Source: Pseudomonas sp. Q2-TVG4-2 (GTDB lineage: Bacteria > Pseudomonadota > Gammaproteobacteria > Pseudomonadales > Pseudomonadaceae). Taken from it: a stretch of 64,000 nt of DNA. Made by a program: the position numbers and the translations under genes. Below are positions 45,556 to 55,987 of the stretch, in pieces; positions within the stretch are counted from its first letter, which is position 1; the number at the start of each line of letters is the position of its first letter. A model generated the notes under the pieces. It had not been told where the DNA came from, ran no database searches, and worked only from the letters and a program-made list of their open reading frames with translations. Location of the stretch: assembly GCF_013620795.1 (NCBI RefSeq), contig NZ_LGLW01000001.1, positions 744,001 through 808,000 on the forward strand, read 5' to 3'.

Positions 45556-45646
45556 GAGACCTCCCAAAGATCAAGGCTGAAGCAGGCGCAGATTGTAAAA
45601 AAGCGGGATGACGTGTGAAGGTCATCCCGCTTTTTATTTGAGTCAT
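45548..45646 (-). CDS. Possible leader peptide overlapping the carA start
   Basis: An ATG at 45646 opens a 32-codon frame ending at a TAA (45550-45548) that overlaps the carA TTG start by 8 nt in another frame. The product would read [16 protein letters not shown] and end FGRSLD. The frame runs through the terminator hairpin at 45599-45633. No clear Shine-Dalgarno precedes it. The layout would suit translation-coupled attenuation, but this is inferred from arrangement alone and the frame could be chance. Confidence 0.35.
   Translation of the reverse strand: MTQIKSGMTFTRHPAFLQSAPASALIFGRSLD
45599..45633 (-). terminator. Terminator/attenuator hairpin upstream of carA
   Basis: A 13-bp perfect stem (AAAGCGGGATGAC/GTCATCCCGCTTT) with an 8-nt loop is followed by TTTTTT on the minus strand. 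It is 44 nt upstream of the carA start. It could simply end the dnaJ-dapB transcript, or act as an attenuator if the carA promoter lies in the 115 bp upstream. Confidence 0.85.
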
Positions 45647-45747
45647 TTCTGCGCAACTTTTAGTGGACACACTAAAACGGGAAGCTTACAGAAAACGCCC
45701 TTTCAGGTCTAGCCGAAATCCATTTCGAACGCCAGGCGACAGCCTTC

Positions 45748-46600
<853 letters not shown>

Positions 46601-46630
46601 CAGGCCTTTCGCCCGCAGCCCGCCACCGAG

Positions 46631-47758
46631 TTAAAGGTCGCCGAAAAAGCGCTTCATACCCTCGAACCAGCCGCTGGCCTTGGGTGAGTGGGAACTGTCG
46701 CTCTGCAACGTCTTGCGGAACTCGTCGAGCAACTCGCGCTGGCGCTTGCCCAGGTTTACCGGCGTCTCCACCGCGACACGACACAGCAAATCACCGGCAG
46801 CACCGCCGCGCACCGGTGCGACGCCCTTGCCGCGCAGGCGGAACTGCTTGCCGGTCTGGGTGCCCTCGGGAATTTTCAGTTTGACCCGACCATCCAGCGT
46901 TGGAACCTCGAGCTCGCCGCCTAACGCTGCGTCAGCGAAGCTGATCGGCACCTCGCAATACAGATGCTTGCCATCGCGCTGGAAGATCGGATGCTCACGC
47001 ACGTTGACCACGACATAGAGATCACCAGCCGGGCCGCCCTGGGCACCCGCCTCACCCTCGCCAGTCAGACGGATACGGTCGCCTGTGTCGACGCCCGACG
47101 GAACCTTGACCGACAGCGTCTTCTGCTCTTCGACGCGGCCCTGACCATGACAACTGCCACAGGGATCGGAGATCATCTTGCCGCTGCCATGACAGCGCGG
47201 GCAGGTCTGCTGTACCGAGAAGAAGCCCTGCTGCATGCGCACCTGACCGATACCGCCACAAGTGGTACAGGTGACCGGGCTGGTGCCCTTCTTCGCGCCC
47301 GAACCATCGCAGGTCTTGCACTCGACCAGCGTCGGCACACGGATGGTCACCGTCGTGCCGCGCACAGCCTCCTCCAGATCCAGCTCCAGGGTGTAGCGCA
47401 AATCGCTGCCGCGCTGGGCACCGCCACGCGAGCTGCCGCGGGCGCCGGTAAAGAAATCGCTGAATACATCGCCGAAGATGTCGGAGAAGTTGGCGCCGCC
47501 ATAAGCGCCACCCGCCCCCGCACCCATTTGCGGGTCGACGCCGGCGTGACCGTACTGGTCGTAGGCCTGACGCTTGCTCGCATCGGACAGCACTTCGTAA
47601 GCCTCGTTGGCTTCCTTGAACGCATCTTCGGCGGCTTTGTCTCCGGGATTACGGTCCGGATGGTGCTTCATCGCGAGGCGCCGATAAGCTTTTTTCAGCT
47701 CCGCCTCGCTAGCGCCGCGCTCGACACCCAGCACTTCGTAATAGTCACGTTTGGCCAT
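46631..47758 (-). CDS. dnaJ: Chaperone protein DnaJ
   Basis: DnaJ delivers substrates to DnaK and stimulates its ATPase. The 375 residues show the J-domain with MKHHPDRN (HPD motif), a Gly/Phe-rich region ([21 protein letters not shown]), four CxxCxGxG zinc repeats ([32 protein letters not shown]), and two C-terminal substrate-binding domains. It lies 169 bp downstream of dnaK. I saw no separate sigma-32 promoter, so it probably relies on dnaK transcription. Confidence 0.97.
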   Translation of the reverse strand: MAKRDYYEVLGVERGASEAELKKAYRRLAMKHHPDRNPGDKAAEDAFKEANEAYEVLSDASKRQAYDQYGHAGVDPQMGAGAGGAYGGANFSDIFGDVFSDFFTGARGSSRGGAQRGSDLRYTLELDLEEAVRGTTVTIRVPTLVECKTCDGSGAKKGTSPVTCTTCGGIGQVRMQQGFFSVQQTCPRCHGSGKMISDPCGSCHGQGRVEEQKTLSVKVPSGVDTGDRIRLTGEGEAGAQGGPAGDLYVVVNVREHPIFQRDGKHLYCEVPISFADAALGGELEVPTLDGRVKLKIPEGTQTGKQFRLRGKGVAPVRGGAAGDLLCRVAVETPVNLGKRQRELLDEFRKTLQSDSSHSPKASGWFEGMKRFFGDL

Positions 47759-47801
47759 AAATTTCCTGAACCTTCAAATTCGTACCCTCCAGACGCGCCG
47801 A

Positions 47802-47840
47802 CGCGGGAGCAAGCCCCCGCGCGGCGATCAAGCCCGCCGC
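47802..47840. repeat. Tandem REP-like hairpins between dnaK and dnaJ
   Basis: Two adjacent short palindromes with a loop containing CAAG: CGCGGG...CCCGCG at about 47802-47822 and GCGGCG...CGCCGC at about 47821-47840. G+C-rich hairpins of this kind (GCGGG...AAGC...CCCGC) are common extragenic elements in Pseudomonas. They may tune the dnaK:dnaJ mRNA ratio. Confidence 0.5.
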
Positions 47841-47927
47841 GGCATTGCCGTTGCGGGTCGGAGCGAAGGCAGCGACAACGATATGGTCGCTGCTTTCCCC
47901 CAAGTCATGGGGGCCATAAGCCGCAGC

Positions 47928-49841
47928 TTACTTGTTGTCCTTGACCTCTTCGAACTCGGCATCGACCACGTCGTCACCGGACTGCCCGTTGTCGCCAGCC
48001 TGCTCACCTTCGCCGCCCTGAGGCTGCTCGGCGTACATCTTCTGCGCCAGCGGAGTGGAAGCCTGGGAAACCGCAGCGATCTTGGCTTCGATCTCAGCCT
48101 TGTCGTCGCCCTTGATGGCCACTTCCAGCTCGCCGATAGCCTTCTCGATGCTGGCCTTGTCTTCTTCGGTTGCTTTGTCGCCGGCTTCGGTCAGCATCTT
48201 GCGGGTCGCATGGACCAGCTGATCGCCCTGGTTGCGCGCCGTGACAAGCTCTTCGAACTTGCGGTCTTCCTCAGCGTTGGCCTCGGCGTCACGCACCATC
48301 TGCTCGATTTCCTCCTCGGACAGGCCGGAGTTGGCCTTGATCACGATGGACTGATGCTTGCCGGTGGCCTTGTCCTTTGCCGATACGTGCAGGATGCCGT
48401 TGGCGTCGATGTCGAAGGTCACTTCGATCTGCGGCACGCCACGCGGAGCCGGCGGAATCTCGGCCAGATCGAAACGGCCCAGCGACTTGTTCTGCGCCGC
48501 CTGCTTGCGCTCACCCTGCAGCACGTGAATGGTTACCGCGCTCTGGTTGTCATCAGCCGTCGAGAATACCTGCGACTTCTTGGTCGGGATGGTGGTGTTC
48601 TTCTCGATCAGCGCGGTCATCACGCCGCCCATGGTTTCGATACCCAGGGTCAGCGGGGATACGTCGAGCAGCAGCACGTCCTTGACGTCACCCGCCAGAA
48701 CGGCGCCCTGAATGGCAGCACCCATGGCAACGGCTTCGTCCGGGTTGACGTCCTTGCGCGCTTCCTTGCCGAAGAACTCGGCGACCTTCTGCTGCACCAG
48801 CGGCATACGAGTCTGACCGCCCACCAGGATCACGTCGTCGATCTTCGACACGTCGATACCGGCGTCCTTCATGGCCATGCGGCACGGTTCGATGGTGCGC
48901 TGCACCAGATCCTCGACCAATGCTTCCAGCTTGGCGCGGGAAATCTTCACGTTGAGGTGCTTCGGACCGGTCGAGTCTGCAGTGATGTACGGCAGGTTGA
49001 CGTCGGTTTGCTGGCTGGAGGACAGCTCGATCTTGGCCTTCTCGGCAGCTTCCTTCAGGCGCTGCATGGCCAGCGGGTCGCCCTTCAGGTTCATGCCGGT
49101 TTCTTTCTTGAACTCGTCGACGAGGTAGTCGATGAGGCGAATGTCGAAGTCCTCACCACCGAGGAAGGTGTCACCGTTGGTGGCCAACACTTCGAACTGG
49201 TGCTCACCGTCAACTTCGGCGATTTCGATCACCGACACGTCGAAGGTACCGCCACCCAGGTCATAGACGATGACAGTGTGGTCGCCCTTAGCCTTGTCCA
49301 TGCCATAGGCCAGCGCGGCCGCGGTCGGCTCGTTGATGATGCGTTTGACGTCCAGACCGGCGATACGGCCGGCGTCCTTGGTGGCCTGACGCTGGCTGTC
49401 GTTGAAGTAGGCTGGAACGGTGATTACCGCCTCGGTCACTGGCTCGCCGAGGTAGTCTTCGGCGGTCTTCTTCATCTTCTTCAGGATCTCGGCAGAGATC
49501 TGCGGCGGCGCCATTTTCTGGCCGCTGACTTCAACCCAGGCGTCGTTGTTGTCCGCCTTGACGATTTTGTAGGGGACCATCTGGATGTCTTTCTGCACGA
49601 CGTCTTCGTCGAAACGACGACCGATCAGTCGCTTCACGGCGTACAGGGTGTTGTGTGGGTTGGTGACCGCTTGACGCTTGGCGGACTGGCCGACCAGGAT
49701 TTCGCCATCATTGGCGTATGCAATGATCGACGGGGTGGTGCGGCCGCCTTCGGCGTTCTCGATCACCTTGGCCTTGCCGTTTTCCAGGATGGAGACGCAG
49801 GAGTTGGTCGTTCCCAGGTCGATACCGATAATTTTGCCCAT
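47928..49841 (-). CDS. dnaK: Chaperone protein DnaK (Hsp70)
   Basis: DnaK binds exposed hydrophobic segments in an ATP-controlled cycle. The 637-residue protein has [31 protein letters not shown], the phosphate-binding [13 protein letters not shown], and [13 protein letters not shown], followed by the substrate-binding domain and helical lid. The C-terminus ends EEVKDNK, close to the usual EEV-DDK. A sigma-32 promoter lies upstream, overlapping the grpE stop, in addition to the one before grpE. Confidence 0.98.
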   Translation of the reverse strand: MGKIIGIDLGTTNSCVSILENGKAKVIENAEGGRTTPSIIAYANDGEILVGQSAKRQAVTNPHNTLYAVKRLIGRRFDEDVVQKDIQMVPYKIVKADNNDAWVEVSGQKMAPPQISAEILKKMKKTAEDYLGEPVTEAVITVPAYFNDSQRQATKDAGRIAGLDVKRIINEPTAAALAYGMDKAKGDHTVIVYDLGGGTFDVSVIEIAEVDGEHQFEVLATNGDTFLGGEDFDIRLIDYLVDEFKKETGMNLKGDPLAMQRLKEAAEKAKIELSSSQQTDVNLPYITADSTGPKHLNVKISRAKLEALVEDLVQRTIEPCRMAMKDAGIDVSKIDDVILVGGQTRMPLVQQKVAEFFGKEARKDVNPDEAVAMGAAIQGAVLAGDVKDVLLLDVSPLTLGIETMGGVMTALIEKNTTIPTKKSQVFSTADDNQSAVTIHVLQGERKQAAQNKSLGRFDLAEIPPAPRGVPQIEVTFDIDANGILHVSAKDKATGKHQSIVIKANSGLSEEEIEQMVRDAEANAEEDRKFEELVTARNQGDQLVHATRKMLTEAGDKATEEDKASIEKAIGELEVAIKGDDKAEIEAKIAAVSQASTPLAQKMYAEQPQGGEGEQAGDNGQSGDDVVDAEFEEVKDNK

Positions 49842-49916
49842 ATGCTTCTCTCCGAACTTTGATTGGTCCGCGCCTGTTTACCGGCTGCGGGTAACACAAA
49901 TACGCTTGGCTACCAG

Positions 49917-49942
49917 ATGGGGGTCAGTAGCCGGAATTCAAG
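49917..49942 (-). promoter_or_regulatory. Sigma-32 promoter of dnaK
   Basis: On the minus strand CTTGAA (49942-49937) and CCCCAT (49922-49917) are separated by 14 nt, a close match to the heat-shock consensus. The -35 box overlaps the grpE stop codon region. The implied start near 49910 gives a leader of about 70 nt. Confidence 0.85.
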
Positions 49943-50507
49943 CCTTCTCATCAATCGAAGGCGGTGTTTCGGCTGGCGCCTTGCTGACCACCACCATCGC
50001 CGGACGCAGCAGACGACCGTTCAGCAGGTAGCCTTTCTGGAACACCTTGAGCACGCTACCCGGCTCGGCGTGGGTGCTTTCTTCCATGGCCATGGCTTGA
50101 TGATGCTCGGGGTTGAAGGGCTCGCCCTGTGGATCGAGCGGCACCAACTGATGCCGCGCCAGGGTGTCGATGAGCAGCTTGAGCGTCAGTTCGACGCCTT
50201 CGCGCATTGGCTTGACGGCCTCGTCATCCGGATTCGATAGCTCGAGCCCGCGCTCCAGGCTGTCAGCGACAGCCAGCAGGTCGCCGGCGAACTTCTCCAG
50301 CGCAAACTTGTGTGCTTTCTCAATATCCTGCTCGGCACGGCGTCGAATGTTCTGCAGCTCCGCCGCCACTCTCAAAGACTGATCCTGCGCCGCCGCGAGC
50401 TGCTCCTCGAGGGACTGCACACGGGCAGTCAGATCTTCGGTGACCTCAGCTTGGGCGCTCTCATTCTCTTCAGGGATCTGGTTTTCCAGGTTCTGCTCGT
50501 CCGCCAT
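49938..50507 (-). CDS. grpE: Nucleotide exchange factor GrpE
   Basis: GrpE releases ADP from DnaK and acts as a thermosensor. The 189-residue protein has an acidic N-terminus, a long coiled coil (about residues 25-90, with [21 protein letters not shown]), and a C-terminal beta domain ([44 protein letters not shown]). It is the first gene of the grpE-dnaK-dnaJ cluster and is divergent from recN. It has its own sigma-32 promoter. Confidence 0.97.
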   Translation of the reverse strand: MADEQNLENQIPEENESAQAEVTEDLTARVQSLEEQLAAAQDQSLRVAAELQNIRRRAEQDIEKAHKFALEKFAGDLLAVADSLERGLELSNPDDEAVKPMREGVELTLKLLIDTLARHQLVPLDPQGEPFNPEHHQAMAMEESTHAEPGSVLKVFQKGYLLNGRLLRPAMVVVSKAPAETPPSIDEKA

Positions 50508-50562
50508 GCGGTCCTCCTCATCAACACATCAGCGAGCGGTCGGCCCGCGCTTGTGCGGCTAT

Positions 50563-50588
50563 ATGGGGGCGGCAAGTCAAGCTTCAAG
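50563..50588 (-). promoter_or_regulatory. Sigma-32 promoter of grpE
   Basis: CTTGAA (50588-50583) and CCCCAT (50568-50563) on the minus strand, again with a 14-nt spacer, about 55 nt before the grpE ATG. This is the same geometry as the dnaK promoter. Confidence 0.85.
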
Positions 50589-50687
50589 GGCGAAAATGAC
50601 ATCAGCTTTCAATCGCGGGCCAACGACCAATTGCACGTTTTGTTTACATACAACCTATTAAGCAACTTGTAGCGCCAAGCGGAAGCA

Positions 50688-50703
50688 CTGTATAAATACC
50701 CAG
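50688..50703 (+). promoter_or_regulatory. LexA (SOS) box of recN
   Basis: CTGTATAAATACCCAG matches the CTGT-N8-ACAG LexA consensus at all but one core position. It covers the putative -10 (TATAAA), with TTGTAG 18 nt upstream as -35. It is 22 nt before the recN ATG, a good place for repression. Confidence 0.85.
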
Positions 50704-50725
50704 TCAACTGAGTGGGAGCCCTGCC

Positions 50726-52399
50726 ATGCTGGTTCATCTGTCTGTCCACAACTACGCCATCGTCGAGCACCTCGACCTCGAACTGAAGCGAGGCATGAGC
50801 GTGATCAGCGGCGAAACCGGCGCCGGCAAATCGATCATGCTCGATGCCCTGGGGCTGACACTTGGCGATCGCGCCGACAGCAGCGTGGTGCGCATTGGCG
50901 CGGACAAGGCCGACATCCTCGCCAGCTTCGATCTGGATGACATCCCGGATGCGCGCGCCTGGTTGGCCGAGCGCGACCTGGACAATGAAGGCCCATGCAT
51001 CCTTCGCCGGGTGATTACCGCAGAAGGCCGCTCTCGTGGCTACATCAATGGAACGCCTTGCCCGCAGGGTGATTTGAAGGCGCTCGGCGAGTTGCTGATC
51101 GACATTCACAGCCAGCATGAGCACCAGTCGCTGCTCAAGCTCGACACCCACCGGCGACTGCTCGACGAGTATGGCGGCAGCCAGGACCTGGCCCGCCAGG
51201 TGCAACTAGCAGCGCAGCGTTGGCGCCAGACCCGGCAGACGCTGGAACGCCTGAGCAACAGTAGCGATGAACAGCGTGCCCGCCACCAGCTATTGAGTTA
51301 TCAGCTCGAAGAATTGGAAAGCTTGGCGCTCGGCGAAGGAGAGCTGGAACAACTGGAACATGAGCACAAAAACCTCGCCAACGCGGAGCACCTGCTCGGC
51401 GCCTGCCGCCAGGTGGTCGACCTGTGCAGCGAGAGCGATGCGGGGAACGTGCTGTCAGCTCTGACCTCGAGCCTTCAGCGGCTCACCGGCTTTCAGAACC
51501 AGCCGGGCGCGCTTGGCGAGGCAGTCAACCTGCTGTCCAGCGCGCAGATCCAGGTGGAAGAAGCCGTCGGCGAGCTGAATCGCTTCCTCGACCATTTCGA
51601 CTCCGATCCGCAGCGTCAACAGGCGCTGGAAGAGCGCCTCGACAGCATCTATACCCTGGCGCGTAAGCATCGTGTACAACCGCCGGAGCTACCCGCCCTG
51701 CAACAGAGCCTGTTCGAAGAGCTGGAAAGCCTGAACGCTGACGATGACGCGCTGGAGCAGCTAGGCGAAGAGCTCGCCGCCTACGCTCAGCACTACCAGG
51801 ATAAGGCCGAAGAGCTGAGCCGCGCCCGCCAACAAGCGGCCGAATCCCTTGCTGTCGCGGTCGAAGCGGAGATACAGCGATTAGGAATGCCTGGCGGCAA
51901 ATTCAATGTGGTACTCAGGCCCACACCGACAGGCGACCTTATGCCGCATGGGCTGGAGCAGGTGGAGTTTCTTGTCAGCGCCAACCCAGGGCAGCCACTA
52001 CGCCCGCTGGCGAAGGTTGCATCTGGAGGCGAGCTGTCACGAATAAGCTTGGCGATCCAGGTCATCACGGCGCAGACCTCACGAACACCGACCCTGGTAT
52101 TCGACGAAGTGGATGTCGGCATCGGCGGCCCCACCGCCGAAGTGGTTGGTCAGCTGCTGCGCCGCCTCGGCGAGCGTGGCCAGGTACTTACCGTGACCCA
52201 CCTACCTCAGGTAGCTGCGCAAGGGCATCATCATCTGTTCGTGCACAAGGCTCGCGGCAATGACGAGACCCACACGGCAGTGGCGGCCTTGGAAGGAGGC
52301 GAACGCGTCGAAGAAATCGCCCGAATGCTCGGCGGCGTCGATCTGACCGAGCAGGCACTGGCCCACGCCCGGCAAATGATCGGTTCAGCGCAGGCCTGA
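50726..52399 (+). CDS. recN: DNA repair protein RecN
   Basis: RecN is an SMC-like ATPase that acts in double-strand break repair. The 557 residues have Walker A SGETGAGKS near residue 30, long coiled-coil arms (about 150-360), the SMC signature VASGGELSRISLAIQ, and Walker B TLVFDEVDVGIGG. It is induced by SOS; a LexA box covers its promoter. It is divergent from grpE and convergent with fur. Confidence 0.97.
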   Translation: MLVHLSVHNYAIVEHLDLELKRGMSVISGETGAGKSIMLDALGLTLGDRADSSVVRIGADKADILASFDLDDIPDARAWLAERDLDNEGPCILRRVITAEGRSRGYINGTPCPQGDLKALGELLIDIHSQHEHQSLLKLDTHRRLLDEYGGSQDLARQVQLAAQRWRQTRQTLERLSNSSDEQRARHQLLSYQLEELESLALGEGELEQLEHEHKNLANAEHLLGACRQVVDLCSESDAGNVLSALTSSLQRLTGFQNQPGALGEAVNLLSSAQIQVEEAVGELNRFLDHFDSDPQRQQALEERLDSIYTLARKHRVQPPELPALQQSLFEELESLNADDDALEQLGEELAAYAQHYQDKAEELSRARQQAAESLAVAVEAEIQRLGMPGGKFNVVLRPTPTGDLMPHGLEQVEFLVSANPGQPLRPLAKVASGGELSRISLAIQVITAQTSRTPTLVFDEVDVGIGGPTAEVVGQLLRRLGERGQVLTVTHLPQVAAQGHHHLFVHKARGNDETHTAVAALEGGERVEEIARMLGGVDLTEQALAHARQMIGSAQA

Positions 52400-52407
52400 C
52401 AGGCATA

Positions 52408-52435
52408 AAGAAGGCGACCCTCGGGTCGCCTTCTT
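52408..52435. terminator. Bidirectional terminator between recN and fur
   Basis: An 11-bp stem (GAAGGCGACCC/GGGTCGCCTTC) with A-rich and T-rich flanks lies between the two convergent genes. It begins about 9 nt after the recN stop. Confidence 0.85.
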
Positions 52436-52453
52436 GTTTCCGGCATCGACAAA

Positions 52454-52861
52454 TCAGTCGGCCTTCTTGCGCACGTAGAGCACCAGGTTATGGTCAACTA
52501 GCTCATAACCGTGTCGTTTAACGATCTCTTTCTGCAGCTTTTCGATTTCGGAATCGAAAAACTCGATCACATCGCCGCTGTCAACGCAGACCATGTGGTC
52601 GTGATGGCCGCTGTCAGCCAGCTCGAACACCGCATGACCGCCATCGAAGTTGTGCCGGACCACAAGACCGGCCGCCTCGAATTGAGTCAGCACACGGTAT
52701 ACCGTTGCCAGACCGACATCTTCGCCGGCTTCCATCAATGCCTTATAGACATCTTCAGCGCTCATGTGGCGCTGATCGGTGGTATCCAGCATCTGCAGGA
52801 TTTTGACCCGTGGCAGGGTTACTTTGAGGCCCGCTTTGCGTAGTTCGCTATTTTCAACCAT
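52454..52861 (-). CDS. fur: Ferric uptake regulator Fur
   Basis: Fur represses iron acquisition genes when Fe(II) is bound. The 135-residue protein has a winged-helix DNA-binding domain ([45 protein letters not shown]) and the metal/dimerisation domain with [16 protein letters not shown]. It lacks the C-terminal Cys-rich tail of E. coli Fur, as in P. aeruginosa. The start [11 protein letters not shown] fits the family. It is divergent from bamE. Confidence 0.97.
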   Translation of the reverse strand: MVENSELRKAGLKVTLPRVKILQMLDTTDQRHMSAEDVYKALMEAGEDVGLATVYRVLTQFEAAGLVVRHNFDGGHAVFELADSGHHDHMVCVDSGDVIEFFDSEIEKLQKEIVKRHGYELVDHNLVLYVRKKAD

Positions 52862-52954
52862 GGTTGGCTTTCTCGTTGCTGCTGTTTCGCAGCCTCCTTC
52901 AATACGGGTATGATCCGGGCTTTGCCCAGCCAAGATAGTGGAAGTCACCTACCG

Positions 52955-53458
52955 ATGCAAAACACCAAGCTCATGCTGTCCAGTCTCACACTCGTGGGCC
53001 TGTTCGCACTCGCCGGTTGTTCATTCCCCGGGGTTTACAAGGTCGACATTCAACAGGGCAATGTCGTTACGCAGGACATGATAGACCAGTTACGCCCTGG
53101 AATGACCCGCTCACAAGTACGGTTTATTATGGGCAACCCGCTGATCACCGATACCTTCCATGCCGATCGCTGGGATTACCTGTACAGCATCCAGCCTGGC
53201 GGCAGTCAGCGCCAGCAGGAGCGGGTCAGCCTGATGTTCAATGCCAACGACCAGCTGGCAGGCCTGGCGGGCGACTTCAAGCCTGGCGTCAGCCGCGACG
53301 AAGCGATCCTCGGCACTGATCTTCCTGCCAGCGAGGCACCGGTTCGCACCGAGCCAGAAGCCACCAAACCCGGTTCGTTGCTCGAACAGATCCAGCGGGA
53401 CGTCGATGCCGCCGAGCCGGTTCCAGTCCCCACCCCGGACCGCCTGGAAACAAACTAG
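52955..53458 (+). CDS. bamE: Outer membrane protein assembly factor BamE (OmlA/SmpA)
   Basis: BamE is a lipoprotein of the BAM complex that inserts outer-membrane proteins. The 167-residue protein has a lipobox LAGC (Cys22) and the SmpA/OmlA domain: [29 protein letters not shown], then [10 protein letters not shown] Pro/Glu-rich C-terminal extension of about 50 residues follows. TATGAT at 52909-52914 is a plausible -10. The fur-omlA divergent arrangement is conserved in Pseudomonas. Confidence 0.94.
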   Translation: MQNTKLMLSSLTLVGLFALAGCSFPGVYKVDIQQGNVVTQDMIDQLRPGMTRSQVRFIMGNPLITDTFHADRWDYLYSIQPGGSQRQQERVSLMFNANDQLAGLAGDFKPGVSRDEAILGTDLPASEAPVRTEPEATKPGSLLEQIQRDVDAAEPVPVPTPDRLETN

Positions 53459-53473
53459 GCAAGACAGACAAGC

Positions 53474-53498
53474 AAAAGCCCGGCATGCCGGGCTTTTT
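53474..53498. terminator. Bidirectional terminator between bamE and rnfH
   Basis: An 11-bp stem (AAAAGCCCGGC/GCCGGGCTTTT) with a minimal loop, followed by T residues, lies between convergent genes and touches the rnfH stop codon. Confidence 0.88.
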
Positions 53499-53824
53499 CA
53501 TTGCTGGACAGCCGATCCACTGGCCTTGCTTTGCGCCGCCTTCGCCGCGCGCTGCTTACGCACCTCCTTTGGATCAGCGATAAGCGGCCGATAGATTTCA
53601 ACCCTTTCCCCCTCTTCCAGCACGCGCTCGTCCGGCTTGGGCACCGCCTTACCGAAGATGCCAAGCGGTGACGTGGCGAGGTCCAGCCCCGGAAAGAAGC
53701 CATCCATGCCCGAGCGCAGCGCAGCCTCGCGCACGGTGGTGCCCTGGGGTACGGTCAGCCGTAGCAGCTTTTGCTTATCGGCCAGCGCGTAAACAACCTC
53801 GACTGCAATGACCGGCTTATCCAT
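53498..53824 (-). CDS. rnfH: RnfH family ubiquitin-like protein
   Basis: A 108-residue protein of the RnfH (UPF0125, also called RatB) family with a beta-grasp, ubiquitin-like fold: IAVEVVYALADKQKLLRLTVPQGTTVREA, then GIFGKAVPKPDERVLEEGERVEIYRPL. The family motif RPLIADPKEVRKQRA is complete. Function is uncertain. The start overlaps the ratA stop by 8 bp, so the two are coupled. Confidence 0.92.
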   Translation of the reverse strand: MDKPVIAVEVVYALADKQKLLRLTVPQGTTVREAALRSGMDGFFPGLDLATSPLGIFGKAVPKPDERVLEEGERVEIYRPLIADPKEVRKQRAAKAAQSKASGSAVQQ

Positions 53825-54251
53825 ACAACTGCTTCGCCCTGTCGCAGAACGCATCGACCAACGTATTCGCAGCCTGATTGAATAGCGGACCCAAAGTCGC
53901 CCGAACCAGCGGTCCAGCGTAATCGAAGGTAAGGTCGAGGCTGATCTTGCAGGCCTTCTCGCCTAGCGCCTTGAACTCCCAAATGCCATGCAAGTGGCTG
54001 AAAGGGCCTTCCTCCAATGTCATCTCGATACGCTTGCCTGCCTGTAACTCGTTGCGTGTAAGGAAGCGTTGACTCATGCCGGCTTTCGCCACTGTCATGC
54101 TGGCCTGCATCTGGGTTTCGCTGCTAGACAGGACCTCGGTAGCCGAACACCAGGGCAGAAACTGCGGATAGCTGGCTACGTCATTTACCATGTCGAACAG
54201 CGCGTGCGCCGGGTACGGCAGCAGCGCCGAGCGTTGAATATGCGTCGTCAT
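53817..54251 (-). CDS. ratA: RatA / COQ10-type START-domain protein
   Basis: A 144-residue protein with a polyketide cyclase/START fold: MTTHIQRSALLPYPAHALFDMVNDVASYPQFLPWC, GMSQRFLTRNEL, and WEFKALGEKACKISLDLTFDY. In E. coli RatA was reported to block 70S formation, while eukaryotic relatives (Coq10) bind ubiquinone; which role applies here is not shown by the sequence. It is paired with rnfH and divergent from smpB, a widespread arrangement. Confidence 0.9.
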   Translation of the reverse strand: MTTHIQRSALLPYPAHALFDMVNDVASYPQFLPWCSATEVLSSSETQMQASMTVAKAGMSQRFLTRNELQAGKRIEMTLEEGPFSHLHGIWEFKALGEKACKISLDLTFDYAGPLVRATLGPLFNQAANTLVDAFCDRAKQLYG

Positions 54252-54478
54252 TCAGTCCTTCTACTTCATCATTCGACAATCGGCAAACGCAGCCATAGCC
54301 GGCGACGACTCACCGAGAGCAGGGTGATCATGCAGGTTCCGCCGCGGAGCAATTTCCAGGACCAGAACGCACGTAAAGATTACATTGTCGGGGATAAGCG
54401 CACCCCTCTCAAGTTTCGCACCGTCGTAGCATGCTGGTTATCGCCAGCCGCAACGCGACTCCCTATAATGCGCAGCCT

Positions 54479-54961
54479 ATGGCCAAACAGAAGAAACAGT
54501 CCCCCGGGACCATCGCGCTGAACAAGAAAGCGCTACACGACTACTTCATCGAACAGAAATTCGAGGCCGGTCTCGTTCTGGCCGGCTGGGAAGTCAAAAG
54601 CCTGCGTGCCGGCAAGGCGCAACTGGTAGACAGCTACGTCCTGCTCAAGGACGGCGAAGCCTGGCTGATGGGTTGTCACATTACGCCGCTGACCACCGCC
54701 AGCACCCACGTGATTGCCGACCCCACGCGCACCCGCAAGCTGCTGCTGAACAAGCGAGAGCTGGGCAAGCTGTTCGGCGCAGTGCAGCAGAAAGGCTATG
54801 CCTGCGTGGCGCTGTCGATCTACTGGAAAAAGCACCTGATCAAGTGCGACATCGCCCTGGGCAAGGGCAAGAAGGAATTCGACAAGCGGCACACCGAGAA
54901 GGAACGTGACTCCGACCGCGAAATCCAGCGCGCCATGCGCACCAAGGGCAAGGAAGACTGA
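54479..54961 (+). CDS. smpB: SsrA-binding protein SmpB
   Basis: SmpB binds tmRNA and brings it to stalled ribosomes. The 160-residue protein has [36 protein letters not shown], the [12 protein letters not shown] segment, and the basic C-terminal tail ([20 protein letters not shown]) that mimics mRNA. ATG 54479 gives the family start MAKQKKQ. Its partner ssrA lies 7.7 kb downstream in this same window. Confidence 0.97.
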   Translation: MAKQKKQSPGTIALNKKALHDYFIEQKFEAGLVLAGWEVKSLRAGKAQLVDSYVLLKDGEAWLMGCHITPLTTASTHVIADPTRTRKLLLNKRELGKLFGAVQQKGYACVALSIYWKKHLIKCDIALGKGKKEFDKRHTEKERDSDREIQRAMRTKGKED

Positions 54962-55044
54962 CCTCGCCCCTGCGAGCAGATCGGGAGCACATCAACCGCC
55001 CTGCTCGCCATACCGAATTCGCTCTCCTCGCCACCCCCAACCGA

Positions 55045-55833
55045 TCATCCCTCCGCAGGCTTCTCCGTCTTTCCCTGCCGGCGTTGCGCTCGTGCTAGCC
55101 GCTGTGCTTCCTGCTGCCCTTCGGCGAGCACTTCCTGCACATAGCTGATGTGACGATGAATCACGTCGCGCGCCTCGTTGGCCCGTCGGGCGGTAATCGC
55201 ATCGTACAACTCCTGATGTTGCTGCATGAGCATGTTGCGGGTCTCCTTGCGCAAGGCATACATGCCACCAATATTGGTCACCACGTTGCGCTTGAGCAGA
55301 TCGAACAGACCGCGGATCGTGTGCAGCAACACGGCGTTGTGGCTTGCCTCGGCAATCGCAAGGTGAAAGCGTGCATCGGCGGCGCCCTCCTCGGCCCGGG
55401 TTACCGTGCTTTCGCGCAGATAGCAGTCCTGCAACGCTGCGAAGGCTTCCCCGAGCCGCTGTCGGTCGACGTCGGTTGCACGTAGCGCGGCGTAATAAGC
55501 GCAACTGCCTTCCAGCGTATGGCGGAATTCAAGCAAATCGCGCTGCGCATCGGCGTTATTTTCCAGAAGATGCAGCAGCGGATCGCTGAACGTCGAACCA
55601 AGGGATTCAGCAACGAAGTTGCCTCCTCCATGCCGGCTGACCAGCAACCCCTTCGCCGCGAGCTTCTGAATGGCCTCGCGCAATGAAGGTCGAGAGACGC
55701 CGAACTGCTCCGCCAGCACGCGCTCAGCAGGCAGGCGCTCGCCGGCCTTGAGGGTGCCTTCGAGAATCATGGTTTCGATTTGCTCGACGATGTTATCGGC
55801 CAGCCGTCGCTGACGCACCATTCCCACTTCCAT
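55045..55833 (-). CDS. lldR: GntR/FadR-family lactate-responsive repressor LldR
   Basis: The 262-residue protein has an N-terminal winged helix (LADNIVEQIETMILEG, ERLPAERVLAEQFGVSRPSLREAIQKLAAKGLL) and a C-terminal FadR-type all-helical ligand domain (FCD) with the metal-binding Asp/His pattern around RFHLAIAEASHN and the final HRHISYV. It is divergent from lldP, so it is assigned as LldR, which releases DNA on binding lactate. ATG 55833 is chosen because GAGGGTGAGGG precedes it; earlier in-frame ATGs exist at 55887 and 55908. Confidence 0.88.
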   Translation of the reverse strand: MEVGMVRQRRLADNIVEQIETMILEGTLKAGERLPAERVLAEQFGVSRPSLREAIQKLAAKGLLVSRHGGGNFVAESLGSTFSDPLLHLLENNADAQRDLLEFRHTLEGSCAYYAALRATDVDRQRLGEAFAALQDCYLRESTVTRAEEGAADARFHLAIAEASHNAVLLHTIRGLFDLLKRNVVTNIGGMYALRKETRNMLMQQHQELYDAITARRANEARDVIHRHISYVQEVLAEGQQEAQRLARAQRRQGKTEKPAEG

Positions 55834-55987
55834 GACACCCTCACCCTCGATTGGTTTGACCACTTGTACGTAACTCAGCGTATCCATGCACTCGGCGTAC
55901 GGCAACACGCCGCGTTGCTACCAAAGTCTATAGCTTGCTAATTGACGCAACAGCAAGCGAACTCTTACGCTGGCCGAGCTCTTTTTG

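Noticed and set aside
47751..49862. A 703-codon plus-strand frame opposite dnaK
   Set aside because: A well-known kind of antisense shadow over dnaK in G+C-rich genomes; no recognisable domain.
55833..55908. Longer N-terminus for lldR from ATG 55908 or 55887
   Set aside because: The extra residues are not part of the GntR fold, and the best Shine-Dalgarno is in front of ATG 55833.
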